Positions 17,717-27,679 of a stretch of 64,000 bases of DNA are shown one piece after another (positions within the stretch are counted from its first letter, which is position 1; each line of letters starts with the position of its first letter). A program made the translations under genes and the position numbers. The stretch is taken from NCBI GenBank assembly GCA_963716235.1, contig CAVQTE010000030.1, positions 62,001 through 126,000 of the forward strand, in the 5' to 3' direction. Below the pieces are notes generated by a model. It worked only from the letters and a program-made list of their open reading frames with translations, made no database searches and was not told the DNA's origin. Source of the stretch: Sva-07 sp963716235 (GTDB taxonomy: Bacteria; Actinomycetota; Acidimicrobiia; Acidimicrobiales; Ilumatobacteraceae).

Positions 17717-18652
17717 TTATCCCTTGACACTTCCGGCCATCAGGCCTCGGACGAAATAGCGTTGCAGCGACATGAACACGATCAGCGGCACCACCATCGC
17801 GATGAACGCGCCGGCGGTGAGCAGCTGCCACTCGTTGCCCTTGTTGCCGACCATGTCGACGAGGGCGTAGGTCATCGGCTGGTTCCGGGCGCCGCCGCCG
17901 AACACCTTGGCGACGAGCAGGTCGTTCCACACCCACAGGAACTGGAAGATCGCCAATGATGCGAGCGCCGGCACCGACAGTGGCAGCACGATCCGCATGA
18001 AGATCGTCATGTGCGTCGCGCCGTCGACGCGGGCGGCTTCGATGACCTCGCTCGGCAGTGAACCGATGAAGTTCTTGAGCAGGAAGATGGCCAGCGGCAT
18101 CGCGAAGATCGCGTGGGCGATCCAGATCGACGGCACACCGGACAGCGCATCGGGGAAGAACGAGCTGCTGAAGAACCGCAGGAGCGGGATGAGACACATC
18201 TGCAGCGGTACCACCAGCAACGCCACCACGATGACGAAGAGCGTGTCGCGGCCCTTGAACTTCATCCACGAGAACGCATACGCGGCGAACGCCGCGATCA
18301 CGAGGGGAAAGATCGACGCGGGGATCACGATGCGCACGGTGTTCCAGAAGAAGTCGCTGAACGGGAGGCCGCCGACCTTGTCGGACAGCACCGTCGTGTA
18401 GTTGTCCGTGGTGACGTTGGTGGGTTCGGTGAACCACACCCACCAGCCGGTCGACTTGATGTCGTCCTCGGGACGGAACGAGGTGACGAGCAGGCCGAAG
18501 GTGGGAATGGTCCAGACGAGTGCGATGAGCCACACCGCGTACTTGCCCGGGCCTCTCGAGATGCTGTCGGCCACCTTGGTACTGATCGGTGTCTCGTCAC
18601 GTACCTCGGTCGGTGCCGGCGTGGCGGAGGCCGGGAGCTCGGTGGTTGCCAT
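17717..18652 (-). CDS. Sugar ABC transporter permease (MalG type)
   Basis: 311 residues. After a hydrophilic N-terminus of about 40 residues come six predicted membrane segments. The EAA-type loop that contacts the ATPase is visible as EVIEAARVDGATHMTIFMRIVLP near residue 205. It partners the MalF-type permease whose stop lies 1 nt upstream. Function: inner-membrane channel half for sugar import. Confidence 0.9.
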   Translation of the reverse strand: MATTELPASATPAPTEVRDETPISTKVADSISRGPGKYAVWLIALVWTIPTFGLLVTSFRPEDDIKSTGWWVWFTEPTNVTTDNYTTVLSDKVGGLPFSDFFWNTVRIVIPASIFPLVIAAFAAYAFSWMKFKGRDTLFVIVVALLVVPLQMCLIPLLRFFSSSFFPDALSGVPSIWIAHAIFAMPLAIFLLKNFIGSLPSEVIEAARVDGATHMTIFMRIVLPLSVPALASLAIFQFLWVWNDLLVAKVFGGGARNQPMTYALVDMVGNKGNEWQLLTAGAFIAMVVPLIVFMSLQRYFVRGLMAGSVKG

Positions 18653-18653
18653 G

Positions 18654-19643
18654 TCAGCGTCCTTCCCGCATGGCCCGCTGGTTGCGGGTGTTGATGAACA
18701 CGATGGGGATCACCGCGACGAACAGCAGCACGGCCCAGGCGGCGCCGAGGCCGTCGTTGTTCTGGGGGAAGGCCTGCTCGTACATCTCGTTGGCCATCGT
18801 GCTGGTCCCGAACGAGCCGCCCTTGCCCATGGTCTGGATGATGTCGAAGATCTTCAGCACCACGATCACCGTGGTGGTCATCACCGTGATGATCGTGCCC
18901 TTGATGTACGGCACGACGACCTTGTAGAACGCCTGGTCGTCGGTGGCGCCGTCGATCTTGGCCGCCTCCACCAGGTCGTCGGGGACCCCCTTCAGGGCGG
19001 CGCTGAGCACCACGGTCGCGAAACCGGCCTGGATCCAGATGATGACGACCATGATCAAGAGGGTGTTCAGGCCCGGGATCCACTCACTCTGGACACCGAA
19101 CAGATCGGAGTCCTGCAGGAAGAACTGCGTCTCCTGCTCGCCGGGCAACAGCTGGAGCAGCGAGTTCAACAGGCCGTACTCCTTGGGGGAGTAGACGAAG
19201 TTCCAGATGATCCCGGCGCCGACGAACGAGATCGCCGTGGGGAGGAAGATGGCGGCCTTGGCGACGGGCTCGCCCCTGGTCTTGTCGGCGAAACGGGCGA
19301 TGAGCAGGCCGATCCCGGTGCTCATCCCGGTCACGATGATGCCCCACCAGAGTGTGTTCGTGAGCACCTTGATGTTGTTTTCGTTGGTGAAGATGTCGCG
19401 GTAGTTGCCGAAGCCGTACCACTCGTCGTTGCGGTCGTTGAACGAGTAACGGAAGTTCAACATCGACGGGATGACCAACCCCAGCAGCAGGATCAGGCCG
19501 GGGCCGACGAAGACGGCGACGCGGGCCCGCTCTCGCCACGGCTCGCGGAGCCGGCTTGCCAGCCAGTACAGGACGGCCAGCACGGTCACGAAGACCACGA
19601 TGCCGAAGCCCACCAGGGCCAGTGATCTGAAGATCTGTGACAT
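18654..19643 (-). CDS. Sugar ABC transporter permease (MalF type)
   Basis: 329 residues with an N-terminal membrane segment, six to seven more segments and the EAA loop DLVEAAKIDGATDDQAFYKVVVP near residue 235. A GGGGGGA ribosome binding site directly precedes ATG 19643. It forms the other half of the import channel with the MalG-type protein. A GC-rich stem-loop lies between it and the binding-protein gene, which may let the binding protein be made in excess. Confidence 0.9.
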   Translation of the reverse strand: MSQIFRSLALVGFGIVVFVTVLAVLYWLASRLREPWRERARVAVFVGPGLILLLGLVIPSMLNFRYSFNDRNDEWYGFGNYRDIFTNENNIKVLTNTLWWGIIVTGMSTGIGLLIARFADKTRGEPVAKAAIFLPTAISFVGAGIIWNFVYSPKEYGLLNSLLQLLPGEQETQFFLQDSDLFGVQSEWIPGLNTLLIMVVIIWIQAGFATVVLSAALKGVPDDLVEAAKIDGATDDQAFYKVVVPYIKGTIITVMTTTVIVVLKIFDIIQTMGKGGSFGTSTMANEMYEQAFPQNNDGLGAAWAVLLFVAVIPIVFINTRNQRAMREGR

Positions 19644-19718
19644 TTCCCCCCACAGGTGTGTCGTGTGTGTGATGCGCCAGTCGTGGTCTCACGACGACTC
19701 TAGACGCCGGAGACGACA

Positions 19719-19752
19719 GCGGGGTGGGCCCGCCGGAGCAGACCCACCCCGC
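19719..19752 (-). terminator. GC-rich stem-loop between binding-protein and permease genes
   Basis: Perfect 10-bp arms (GCGGGGTGGG at 19719-19728 and CCCACCCCGC at 19743-19752) around a 14-nt loop, 40 nt after the binding-protein stop on the minus strand. No T-run follows, so it is better read as an attenuator or 3'-end stabiliser than as a full terminator. Confidence 0.5.
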
Positions 19753-19792
19753 GATCTCGGGATTCTCACCCGATCACTCGGGCGTCAGTACC

Positions 19793-21133
19793 TCAGCTCG
19801 GCCAGGCGGCTTCGATGTTCTCGAGGGTCGTGGCCGTGTCCTGGCTGTCGACGACCCATTCGACCATCTCGCTCCAGAACGCACCGGCACCCACGGGGCC
19901 GGGCATCAGGTCGGAACCGTCGAACCGGAACACTTCGCTGCTGGCGAGCAGCTCGGCGAACGTCGCCTCCAGCGGGTCGGTGACCAGCGTGATGTCGGCG
20001 TTCTTGTTCGGGGTCAGCCAGTTGCCGAGCTTCAGCCGCTCGTTGGCATAGTCGGCGCTCGTCAGGAATGCCGCCACTGCAGCGACTTCCGGACGATCGG
20101 CGAACGCAGTGATGAGCTCACCGCCGCCGAGCATGACCCTGGGGTCGCCCTCGTTCACGACCGGCAGGTAGAAGGTGTTGACCTGGCCGTCGGGGCCCTT
20201 GGTCGTGCCTTCCGGCCACTGGTTGCCGTAGAAGTTGGCCTGACGGTGCATGAAGCACTCACCATCGAGCAGTGGGAGACCGGCTTCCTGGAAGCTGGTG
20301 CTCGGGATGCTCTCGGCGCCACCGAGGACGAAGTCGTCGTTCTTGACGACTGCGCCGACCTGGTCGAGGGCCGCCTCGATCTGTGGGTCGTTGAACGGGA
20401 TCTCGTGGTTGACCCACTGGTCGTAGACGTCAGGGCCGGCGGTGCGCAGCACGATGTCCTCGGTCCAGTCGGTGAGCACCCAGCCGGTGGCTCCACCGGA
20501 CTCGGCGCCGACGCACCACGGCGTGCCGCCGTCGTCGACGATGGTCTGGCTCAGATCGAGCAGTTCCTGCCAGGTCTGGGGGATCTCGTAGCCGGCCGTG
20601 GTGAAGGCCTCCGGGCTGTACCAGACGAGGCTCTTGATGTTGGCCCCGAAGGGTGGGGCGTAGAAGGTGCCGTCGACCGATCCGAATCCGACCCACTCCT
20701 CGCCGTTGTTGGCGACGACGCCCTCTTCGAGATCGGCGAGCGGTACGACGTTGCCGTCACGCGCAAGGGTCGCGAGGAGCCCGGGCTGCGGGACGAATGC
20801 CAGGTCGGGGGAGTCTCCACCTTCGACACGAAGCTTGAGGTCGTCCTCGAACGTCGCCGAACCCTCGTGCACGATGTCGATGCCGGTCTCTTCCTCGAAT
20901 GCTGCCCAAGCGGCTTCGAGGCGTTCGGCCTCGACGTCGCGAATCGAGCTCATGATCGTCACGGTGGTGCCGGCGAGGTCGCCACCACCGCCTCCGGCTG
21001 TCGTGCCTTCGGCTGTCGTGCCTTCGGTGTCGGCGTTGTCACTGGTGTCGCTACTGCTGTCGTCGCTGCCACAGGCAGCAAGGACGACAGCAGCCACGAT
21101 GGCCGTTGCGGCCAAACGTCGGCGTGGTGTCAT
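19793..21133 (-). CDS. Extracellular sugar-binding lipoprotein of ABC transporter
   Basis: 446 residues with a lipoprotein signal peptide: basic RRR, hydrophobic core and lipobox LAAC with Cys21, then a Ser/Asp/Thr/Gly-rich linker. The mature part is a family 1 solute-binding protein (TVTIMSSIRDVEAERLEAAW..., a C-terminal domain with WLTPNKNADI). It is anchored to the outer face of the membrane and delivers sugar to the two permeases. GGGGGAG lies upstream of ATG 21133. Expression starts from the promoter/LacI operator at 21181-21222. Confidence 0.92.
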   Translation of the reverse strand: MTPRRRLAATAIVAAVVLAACGSDDSSSDTSDNADTEGTTAEGTTAGGGGGDLAGTTVTIMSSIRDVEAERLEAAWAAFEEETGIDIVHEGSATFEDDLKLRVEGGDSPDLAFVPQPGLLATLARDGNVVPLADLEEGVVANNGEEWVGFGSVDGTFYAPPFGANIKSLVWYSPEAFTTAGYEIPQTWQELLDLSQTIVDDGGTPWCVGAESGGATGWVLTDWTEDIVLRTAGPDVYDQWVNHEIPFNDPQIEAALDQVGAVVKNDDFVLGGAESIPSTSFQEAGLPLLDGECFMHRQANFYGNQWPEGTTKGPDGQVNTFYLPVVNEGDPRVMLGGGELITAFADRPEVAAVAAFLTSADYANERLKLGNWLTPNKNADITLVTDPLEATFAELLASSEVFRFDGSDLMPGPVGAGAFWSEMVEWVVDSQDTATTLENIEAAWPS

Positions 21134-21180
21134 GGTGGTCTCCCCCTCAGGAGTGTGAGCGACCGATGGCCGCAGGTGTA

Positions 21181-21222
21181 TGTAAGCGCTTTCATAGTAC
21201 TGAGCCGGACCGGGCCCGTCAA
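21181..21222 (-). promoter_or_regulatory. Sigma70-type promoter with LacI operator for the sugar-transport operon
   Basis: On the minus strand TTGACG (plus 21217-21222) is followed after exactly 17 nt by TACTAT (21194-21199). A LacI/CcpA-type operator, TGTAAGCGCTTTCA (21181-21194), overlaps the predicted start of transcription. The same half-site pattern occurs at 22297-22314 upstream of the LacI and amylosucrase genes. Repression by the LacI protein encoded next door is the natural inference. Confidence 0.7.
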
Positions 21223-21251
21223 TTGCACCGGTGAGCCCGTCGACGAGCCGG

Positions 21252-22271
21252 TCAGACCGGCCGGCCGGTGCTCATTCGCTCGACGAGCGTGAGCTCGACG
21301 GGGTGGTGGCGCAACGTCGCGAACCCGGCGAGCGCGTCGAGCATCAGCCGGGCTCCGAGTCGTCCGATGTCGCGCACCGGTTGACGCACCGTGGTCAGCC
21401 CGATCGCCTCGGCGACGGTGTGATCGTCGAAGCCGACGATCGACATGTCGCTGCCGATGTCGAGGCCGGCGTCGCGTACCGCATGGATCGCCCCGAAGGC
21501 CATCTCGTCGCTCAGGAAGAAGACCGCAGTCGGCCGCGTGGGAAGTTCGAGCAGGCGTTGCATTGCGCTGTATCCGCCGGCGATCGTGAAGTCGCCGTCG
21601 AGCACGTCGTCGGCGTGCAACCGCAAGCCCGCGTCCTGCAGCGTCTCGCGGAACCCCTGCGCCCGCCAGACCGGCACGTTCTTGGCCACCTCGAGCCCGG
21701 CGTGCCCGCTCACCATCGCGATCCGTCGATGGCCCAGTTCGATCAAGAGGCGCGCCGCCAGACGCCCACCGCGCTGGTTGTCGACCGACACCGAGGTCAG
21801 CGTGTGCAGCTCCTCTCCCAGCACGACCACCGGTGTGCCGAGCGCGGCGAGTCGGCCGGCGCCCTCCTCCCCGCAGAACACGTCGACGAGGATGACACCG
21901 TCGACGCGCTGCTCGAAGTGGGCGTCACCGCGGAAGATCCGTTCGCGCGCCACCGGGCTCGCGGTGCCGATGAGCAGGTCGAAGCGGGCCTGGGTGAGCA
22001 CCTCTTCGACCCCGGCGGTCAGCTCGCTCGTGTACCAGCTCGTGATCATCGGGGCGATGAAGCCCACCGTGCGACTCTGGCCGCTCGCCAGGCGGGCGGC
22101 GCTGGCGTTCGCCACGTACTGCAGCCGGTCGACCGCGTCGAGGACCCGCTGGCGCGTGGACTCCGCGACGTACGGATGATGGCGCAACGCGCGGCTCACG
22201 GTGGCCGTCGAGACGCCCGCCTCCCGGGCGACATCGTGGATCGTGGCGGGTGCCGTCGTGCTGTCGTTCAC
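21252..22271 (-). CDS. LacI family transcriptional repressor
   Basis: 339 residues. The N-terminal helix-turn-helix and hinge read TIHDVAREAGVSTATVSRAL... to about residue 60, followed by a periplasmic-binding-protein-like effector domain (VGFIAPMITSWYTSEL, TAVFFLSDEMAFGAI, ...IVGFDDHTVAEA). GTG 22271 is the start. It sits between the sugar-transport operon and the divergent amylosucrase gene, with matching operators on both sides, so it should control both and itself. Likely inducer: sucrose, maltose or another alpha-glucoside (inference). Confidence 0.9.
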   Translation of the reverse strand: MNDSTTAPATIHDVAREAGVSTATVSRALRHHPYVAESTRQRVLDAVDRLQYVANASAARLASGQSRTVGFIAPMITSWYTSELTAGVEEVLTQARFDLLIGTASPVARERIFRGDAHFEQRVDGVILVDVFCGEEGAGRLAALGTPVVVLGEELHTLTSVSVDNQRGGRLAARLLIELGHRRIAMVSGHAGLEVAKNVPVWRAQGFRETLQDAGLRLHADDVLDGDFTIAGGYSAMQRLLELPTRPTAVFFLSDEMAFGAIHAVRDAGLDIGSDMSIVGFDDHTVAEAIGLTTVRQPVRDIGRLGARLMLDALAGFATLRHHPVELTLVERMSTGRPV

Positions 22272-22296
22272 CGTGGCGAACCCTCAGCGCGACCAA

Positions 22297-22314
22297 CATG
22301 TAAACGCTTGCATG
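22297..22314. promoter_or_regulatory. LacI-type operator between lacI-like gene and amylosucrase gene
   Basis: CATGTAAACGCTTGCATG is a near-perfect palindrome that shares TGTAA.CGCTT.CA with the operator at 21181. It lies 25 nt before the LacI start and 23 nt before the amylosucrase start, so one site could control both directions. A -10-like TACACT at 22325-22330 follows on the plus strand, 7 nt before the amylosucrase GTG, suggesting a leaderless transcript. Confidence 0.65.
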
Positions 22315-22337
22315 TCGAGCAGAATACACTCGCCGCC

Positions 22338-24225
22338 GTGAATGGAAAGGGGGAACCCTCGCTGTCGGTTCGTGACACGGTGCTGCACGCACGCCTGCGG
22401 CGGCACTGGCCGGCGGTCATCGCCGGGCTGACGCAGCTGTATCCCGACGACGGCGAACAACTCGCGAAGGGCCTCCACGAACGTATCGTTCGGCACGTCG
22501 CTGCTCGCCCCGACGAACTCTTCCTGCGTGATCTGGAGCGCGAAGCAGAGCCCGACTGGTTCCAGCAGCCGAACATGGTCGGCTACGTCGCGTACACCGA
22601 TCGGTTCGCCGGAACCCTCGCCGGTGTGGTCGAGCACCTCGACTACCTCGACGAACTCGGCGTCACCTACCTCCATCTCATGCCGCTCCTGCAACCCCGC
22701 GACGGCGAGAACGACGGCGGCTACGCCGTCACGTCCTTCGACAACGTCGATGCCGCGCCTCGGCACCATCGACGATCTGCGGACGCTGGCCACGGCCCTC
22801 CACACTCGCGGCGCCAACCTCTGCATCGACCTCGTCGTCAACCACACCGCCGCCGAACATCCCTGGGCGGTGCGCGCCCACGCCGGCGACGAGCACTACC
22901 GGCGCTACTACCGGTTCTTTCCCGACCGCACCGTGCCCGACCGATACGAGCGCACCCTGCGCGAGGTGTTCCCCACCTTCGCTCCTGGCAACTTCACGTG
23001 GCTCGCCGATGCCGAACAGTGGGTGTGGACCACCTTCAACGACTACCAGTGGGACCTCGACTGGTCGAACCCCGAGGTCGTCCGCGAGATGCTCGACGTC
23101 ATGCTGGCGCTCTCCGATCTCGGCATCGACGTGCTGCGCCTCGACGCGGTGCCGTTCCTGTGGAAACGCGAAGGCACCGACTGCGAGAACCTTCCCGAGG
23201 TCCATGTCCTCCTGCGCACGCTGCGCGCCGTGATGGCAGTCGCCTCGCCGGCGACGATCTTCAAGGCCGAGGCCATCGTCCCACCCGACCAGCTCACCGC
23301 GTACCTCGGCGCCGGTGACCCTGCACAGCACGAGTGCGAACTCGCCTACCACAACCAGCTGATGGTGCTGCTGTGGAGCAGCCTCGCCACGGGCGACGCA
23401 CAACTCATGTCCAACTCGTTGCGGCGGGTCGCCGACATCCCGTCGCACGCCTCGTGGGTCACCTACGTGCGCTGTCACGACGACATCGGCTGGGCGATCA
23501 CCGACGAGGCGGCAGCGACCATGGGATGGGACGGCTTCTCCCACCGCAACTTCCTGAACTCGTTCTACTCCGGCACGTTCCAGGGGTCGTTCGCCCGGGG
23601 GGCGATCTTCCAGTTCAACCCCGACACCGGTGACGGACGCATCTCCGGGAGTGCTGCATCGCTGTGCGGCATCGAGCACGCGATCGAATCCGGTGACCCG
23701 TCGGATCTCGACCTGGCGTGTCGACGACTCGAGGTCGTCTACGCGGCCGCGGCGTCGTTCGGGGGGATCCCGCTGCTCTACATGGGCGACGAACTCGGCG
23801 TGCGCAACGACCCGTCGTATCTCGACGATCCTGCCCTCGCCGACGACAACCGGTGGCTGCATCGGCCGCAGCTGGACTGGGAGGTGGCCGCACGACGATC
23901 AGACCCCTCCACACTCGAGTACCGGTTGTTCACCACGTTCCAATCGCTCTTCGCCGACCGCGCTGCGACGCCCGCCCTGCACGGCAGCGCGGAGGTCAGC
24001 GTGCTGTCGATGCCGTTGCCGGCACTCTTCGGCTTCGTGCGCACCCACGCCGTCGCCGGTCGGTTCGCGATGCTGGCCAACTTCGGACGCCGACACATGA
24101 CGGCCGACCTGGCGCTCGTCGGGCTCGACGGGTGGCAGCTCGCCAGGGCATCGGGTGTCCGGCTGACCGGCCAGGCAGTCGCGATCGAGCCGATGGGGTA
24201 TGTGTGGCTGACCACGACCAACTGA
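22338..24225 (+). CDS. Amylosucrase-like GH13 enzyme, frameshifted
   Basis: The first part, from GTG 22338 through VGYVAYTDRFAGTLAGVVEHL and ENDGGYAV, ends near residue 140. The rest, from LGTIDDLRTLATALHTRGANL to the stop at 24225, is in the next frame, so an indel lies at about 22752-22759. Joined, the roughly 628-residue protein matches amylosucrases (GH13_4): VVNHTAAEHPW, nucleophile Asp in LRLDAVPFLWKR, acid/base Glu in FKAEAIV, and RCHDDIGW. Amylosucrase transfers glucose from sucrose to alpha-glucan and releases fructose. The gene is next to alpha-glucosidase and under LacI control. Both halves are conserved, which favours a sequence error over decay. Confidence 0.8.
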
Positions 24226-24272
24226 CTCACGACGACGTGAATCACCCACGACCAGGAGACGGAGACCGGACA

Positions 24273-25961
24273 GTGAACGAGCGGGAGTGGTGGCGCGACG
24301 CTGTCGTCTACCAGTTGTACGTGCGGTCGTTCGGCGACGCCAACGGCGACGGCATCGGCGATCTCGACGGCATCATCGAACGGCTCGACCACCTCGACGA
24401 TCTCGGCGTCGACGCCGTCTGGCTCACGCCGTGCTATCCCTCACCGCAGCACGACCACGGATACGACGTCGCCGACTACTTCGACATCGAGCCGATGTAC
24501 GGCACGCTGGACACCTTCGACCGGCTCGTCGCTGCCGCGCACCGACGCAACATCCGTGTCCTCATGGACGTCGTTCCCAACCACTGCAGCGACCAGCACG
24601 CCTGGTTCCAGGCGGCCCTGAACGCGCTTCCCGGGAGCCGTGAGCGCAACCGGTTCTGGTTCCGCGACGGCCGCGGCGTCGACGGTGAGCTCCCGCCGAA
24701 CAACTGGCGTGCGGTGTTCGGAGGCCCGGCGTGGAGCCGAGTCGTCGAGCCCGACGGCCGGCTCGGCCAGTGGTACCTCCACACGTTCACCCCATGGCAA
24801 CCCGACTTCAACTGGCACGACCACGATGTCGTCGACCACTTCGACCGCATGCTCACGTTCTGGTTCGACCGCGGCGTCGACGGATTCCGTGTCGATGCCG
24901 TCATCTTCGTCGGCAAGCACGCCGATCTTCCCGACGCACCGCCGCCCGAAAATGGCGTGGCGGAGACCGACGCGTGGGCGCACAACCCGTACACGGTGTT
25001 CTGGCCGTCGGCCCACGACCACTGGCGGAACTGGCGGGCGCTCGTCGACGAGTACGAGCGAACCCACCCGGGCCGCCAACTGGTCACCGTCAGTGAGGCG
25101 TACACCTCGGGGCGACCCGACCTCCTGCTGCGCTACGTGCAGCACGACCAGTTCCACCAGTCGTTCGCGTTCGACCTCATGCTCAGCCCCTGGGTGGCCT
25201 CGATGATCCGCGAGTCGATCGCCGGCGTGATCGACGTGCTCGTCCCGGCCGGCGCGTCACTCGCCTGGACCCTCAACAACCACGACACGCAGCGGGCGGT
25301 CACCCGGTACGGACGCGTCGATGCCGATTCACCCGACAGCTGGACCGGGAACAATCTGGTGTACACCGGCGCTCCGGTCGACCTCGTGCTCGGTACGCGC
25401 CGGGCGCGGGCAATGGTGCTGTTCGCCGCTGCGCTGCCGGGCACGCTCTACCTGTATCAGGGCGAGGAGCTGGGTCTGCCGGAGGTACTCGACATCGCCG
25501 ACAATCGACGCGAGGACCCGGTCTTCCTGCGGACACAGGGCCGCGAGATCGGCCGTGACGGGTGCCGTGTACCGCTGCCGTGGACAGCGTCGGCGACGAA
25601 CGCGTACGGCTTCTCCAGCCGGGAGGTCGAGCCGTGGCTGCCACAGCCCGATGGGTGGGGGAGCTACGCCATCGGACCCGAACACGACAGCGAGGCGTCG
25701 ATGCTGAGCCTCTACCAACGGATGCTGCGGACCCGCAAGCTCCTCGACCCGCACGCGGCGCTCGAGTGGATCGACGTCGACCACGACGATGTCCTGGCGT
25801 TCGGGCGCGGTGACGTGACCGTCGTGTTGAACGTGTCATCCGAACCGGTTGTCCTGCCCGCCGAACTCGTCGCGGGGAACGACGTGCTGCTGGCGTCCTC
25901 GGCGGGCGAGCCCTTCGCCGGCACCCTGCCCGGCAACGCCGCCGTCTGGCTCCGCTCGTGA
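24273..25961 (+). CDS. Alpha-glucosidase-like GH13 enzyme
   Basis: 562 residues from GTG 24273, with GGAG about 8-9 nt upstream. GH13 motifs occur in order: VVPNHCSDQH (region I), DGFRVDAVI with the nucleophile Asp (region II), TVSEAY with the acid/base Glu (region III) and NNHDTQRAV (region IV). The N-terminus VVYQLYVRSFGDANGDGIGDL is typical of alpha-glucosidase, oligo-1,6-glucosidase and trehalose synthase relatives. It should release glucose from imported alpha-glucosides in the cytosol. It lies 47 nt after the amylosucrase gene, probably in one transcript. Confidence 0.88.
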   Translation: MNEREWWRDAVVYQLYVRSFGDANGDGIGDLDGIIERLDHLDDLGVDAVWLTPCYPSPQHDHGYDVADYFDIEPMYGTLDTFDRLVAAAHRRNIRVLMDVVPNHCSDQHAWFQAALNALPGSRERNRFWFRDGRGVDGELPPNNWRAVFGGPAWSRVVEPDGRLGQWYLHTFTPWQPDFNWHDHDVVDHFDRMLTFWFDRGVDGFRVDAVIFVGKHADLPDAPPPENGVAETDAWAHNPYTVFWPSAHDHWRNWRALVDEYERTHPGRQLVTVSEAYTSGRPDLLLRYVQHDQFHQSFAFDLMLSPWVASMIRESIAGVIDVLVPAGASLAWTLNNHDTQRAVTRYGRVDADSPDSWTGNNLVYTGAPVDLVLGTRRARAMVLFAAALPGTLYLYQGEELGLPEVLDIADNRREDPVFLRTQGREIGRDGCRVPLPWTASATNAYGFSSREVEPWLPQPDGWGSYAIGPEHDSEASMLSLYQRMLRTRKLLDPHAALEWIDVDHDDVLAFGRGDVTVVLNVSSEPVVLPAELVAGNDVLLASSAGEPFAGTLPGNAAVWLRS

Positions 25962-25999
25962 GCTCCACGACGGATGGGCGGGTGGCCGATCGCCGCTCG

Positions 26000-27616
26000 T
26001 CAGCCGACGTTGCGGTCGTGGCCTTCCCAGTAGGGGGCGCGCAGTTCTCGCTTGAGCACCTTCATCGCGCCCGACAGCGGCAGCGGATCGGGGCGGAACG
26101 TCACCGACTTCGGCACCTTGTATCCGGCGATCGACTCGCGGGCGTGATCGATGATCTCCACCTCGGTCGCGTCCGCGCCTTCACGCAGCACGACGATGGC
26201 GTGGACCGCCTCGCCCCACTCGTCGCTCGGCACGCCGATCACGGCGACCTGCAGCACCGCTGGATGGCCGGCGATCGCGTTCTCCACCTCGGCGGAGTAC
26301 ACGTTCTCGCCACCGGTGACGATCATGTCCTTCACCCGGTCGACCAGATACAGGTAGCCGTCGGCGTCGAGGTAGCCGGCATCGCCGGAGTGGTACCAGC
26401 CGCCGGCGAACGCATCGTCGGTCGCCTCGGGCTTGTTCCAGTACTCCACCATGTAGTTGCCGCCACGTGCGCACACCTCGCCGGGCACGCCGACGGGGAG
26501 CTCGGTGTTGTCGACGTCGCGGATCGACAGCACCACGCCGGTCGCGGCCGCACCGGCAGATCGCAGCAGTTGGCCGCCCGCACGGTGGTCCTCGGGTCGC
26601 AGGATCGTCAGGATCGGCGATGCCTCGGTCATGCCGTAGACCTGCCAAAGGTTCAGCGCCGGGTACAACGAAGCCAGCTTCTCGAGGAGTACCTGGGGCA
26701 TCGGTGACGCTCCGTATCCGATGTGCTGGAGGGGTGCCAGCGACTCGGCGGTGAAGTCCGGATGCGACAGCGTCATCCCGATCATCGTCGGCACCATCAC
26801 CGTGAAGTTCGGCTGATACTCGCTGATGGCCTTCATCACGGCCGTCGGTTCGAACATCGGCACCGTCACGATGTGGCCACCAGCGACGGGCATGGACGTC
26901 ATCGTGAGCGTGGAGGCGGCGTGGAACATCGGGGTCTGGAGCAAGAAGGTGTCGCCGCGTCCATAGGGCAGCCCGATCAGGCAGTGGTACAGGTTCATCA
27001 TCTGGCCGCGCTGGTTCGACAACACCCCCTTGGGCAATCCGGTCGTGCCGCCGGTGTACATCAGCACGACGGGGTCGGACTCCTCGCCCTCCTCGGGGAT
27101 CACGGGATCCCCGGATGCCAGGAAATCGGCGTAGGTCATCGTGTGGGGTCCGTCACCCTCACCGACGAGGATCACGTGCTCGAGGCCGGCCTCCTCCTTG
27201 ACCGAATCGATCAACCCGGCGAAGTGCTGGTCGACGAAACAGACCGTGCTGCCGGAGTCCTTCAGGACGTAGGCGAGTTCCTTCGGCGCGAACCGCAGGT
27301 TGAGCGGGTTCACCACGCCCCCGCCCAGCAACGCGGCGTGGAACAACGCAAGGTACTCGGGGGAGTTCGCCATCATCAGGGCGAAGCGATCGCCTCGTCC
27401 GATCCCCAGCTGGCGGAGTCCACCGATGGCGTGAGCGATCTCGGCGAAGTGCTCTGCGTAGGTGTGGGTCGCCCCCGTTGCAGCGTTCGTCGTGCACGGC
27501 CGGTTCGCGTTGCGTTTGGCCGAGGGGAGCAGGACTCGGTGGAAGATCAGCTCCTTGGTGACGGTTGCTGCCTCGCGCTGGCGTCGGTCGGTCATCGGGG
27601 CGACGGATTCGGTCAC
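26000..27616 (-). CDS. AMP-dependent acyl-CoA synthetase/ligase
   Basis: 538 residues of the ANL superfamily. The phosphate-binding loop is VLMYTGGTTGLPKGV near residue 190, followed by YGMTEASPI and the core region GGWYHSGDAGYLDADGYLYLVDRVKDMIVTGGENV; the catalytic lysine is within SGAMKVLKRELR near the C-terminus. It activates a carboxylic acid to its CoA thioester using ATP. GTG 27616 is preceded by GAGGAGCC. The acid (fatty or aromatic) cannot be chosen. It converges with the glucosidase gene. Confidence 0.88.
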   Translation of the reverse strand: MTESVAPMTDRRQREAATVTKELIFHRVLLPSAKRNANRPCTTNAATGATHTYAEHFAEIAHAIGGLRQLGIGRGDRFALMMANSPEYLALFHAALLGGGVVNPLNLRFAPKELAYVLKDSGSTVCFVDQHFAGLIDSVKEEAGLEHVILVGEGDGPHTMTYADFLASGDPVIPEEGEESDPVVLMYTGGTTGLPKGVLSNQRGQMMNLYHCLIGLPYGRGDTFLLQTPMFHAASTLTMTSMPVAGGHIVTVPMFEPTAVMKAISEYQPNFTVMVPTMIGMTLSHPDFTAESLAPLQHIGYGASPMPQVLLEKLASLYPALNLWQVYGMTEASPILTILRPEDHRAGGQLLRSAGAAATGVVLSIRDVDNTELPVGVPGEVCARGGNYMVEYWNKPEATDDAFAGGWYHSGDAGYLDADGYLYLVDRVKDMIVTGGENVYSAEVENAIAGHPAVLQVAVIGVPSDEWGEAVHAIVVLREGADATEVEIIDHARESIAGYKVPKSVTFRPDPLPLSGAMKVLKRELRAPYWEGHDRNVG

Positions 27617-27679
27617 GTTGGCTCCTCGGTGTCGAATGGAGCCCGCATTCTGTCAGACCCAGCGCCCCCTGAATCCCGT

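Noticed and set aside
22745..22765. Programmed ribosomal frameshifting in the amylosucrase gene
   Set aside because: No slippery heptamer or downstream pseudoknot is apparent, and unrelated genes in the window show the same kind of break at unrelated sequences.
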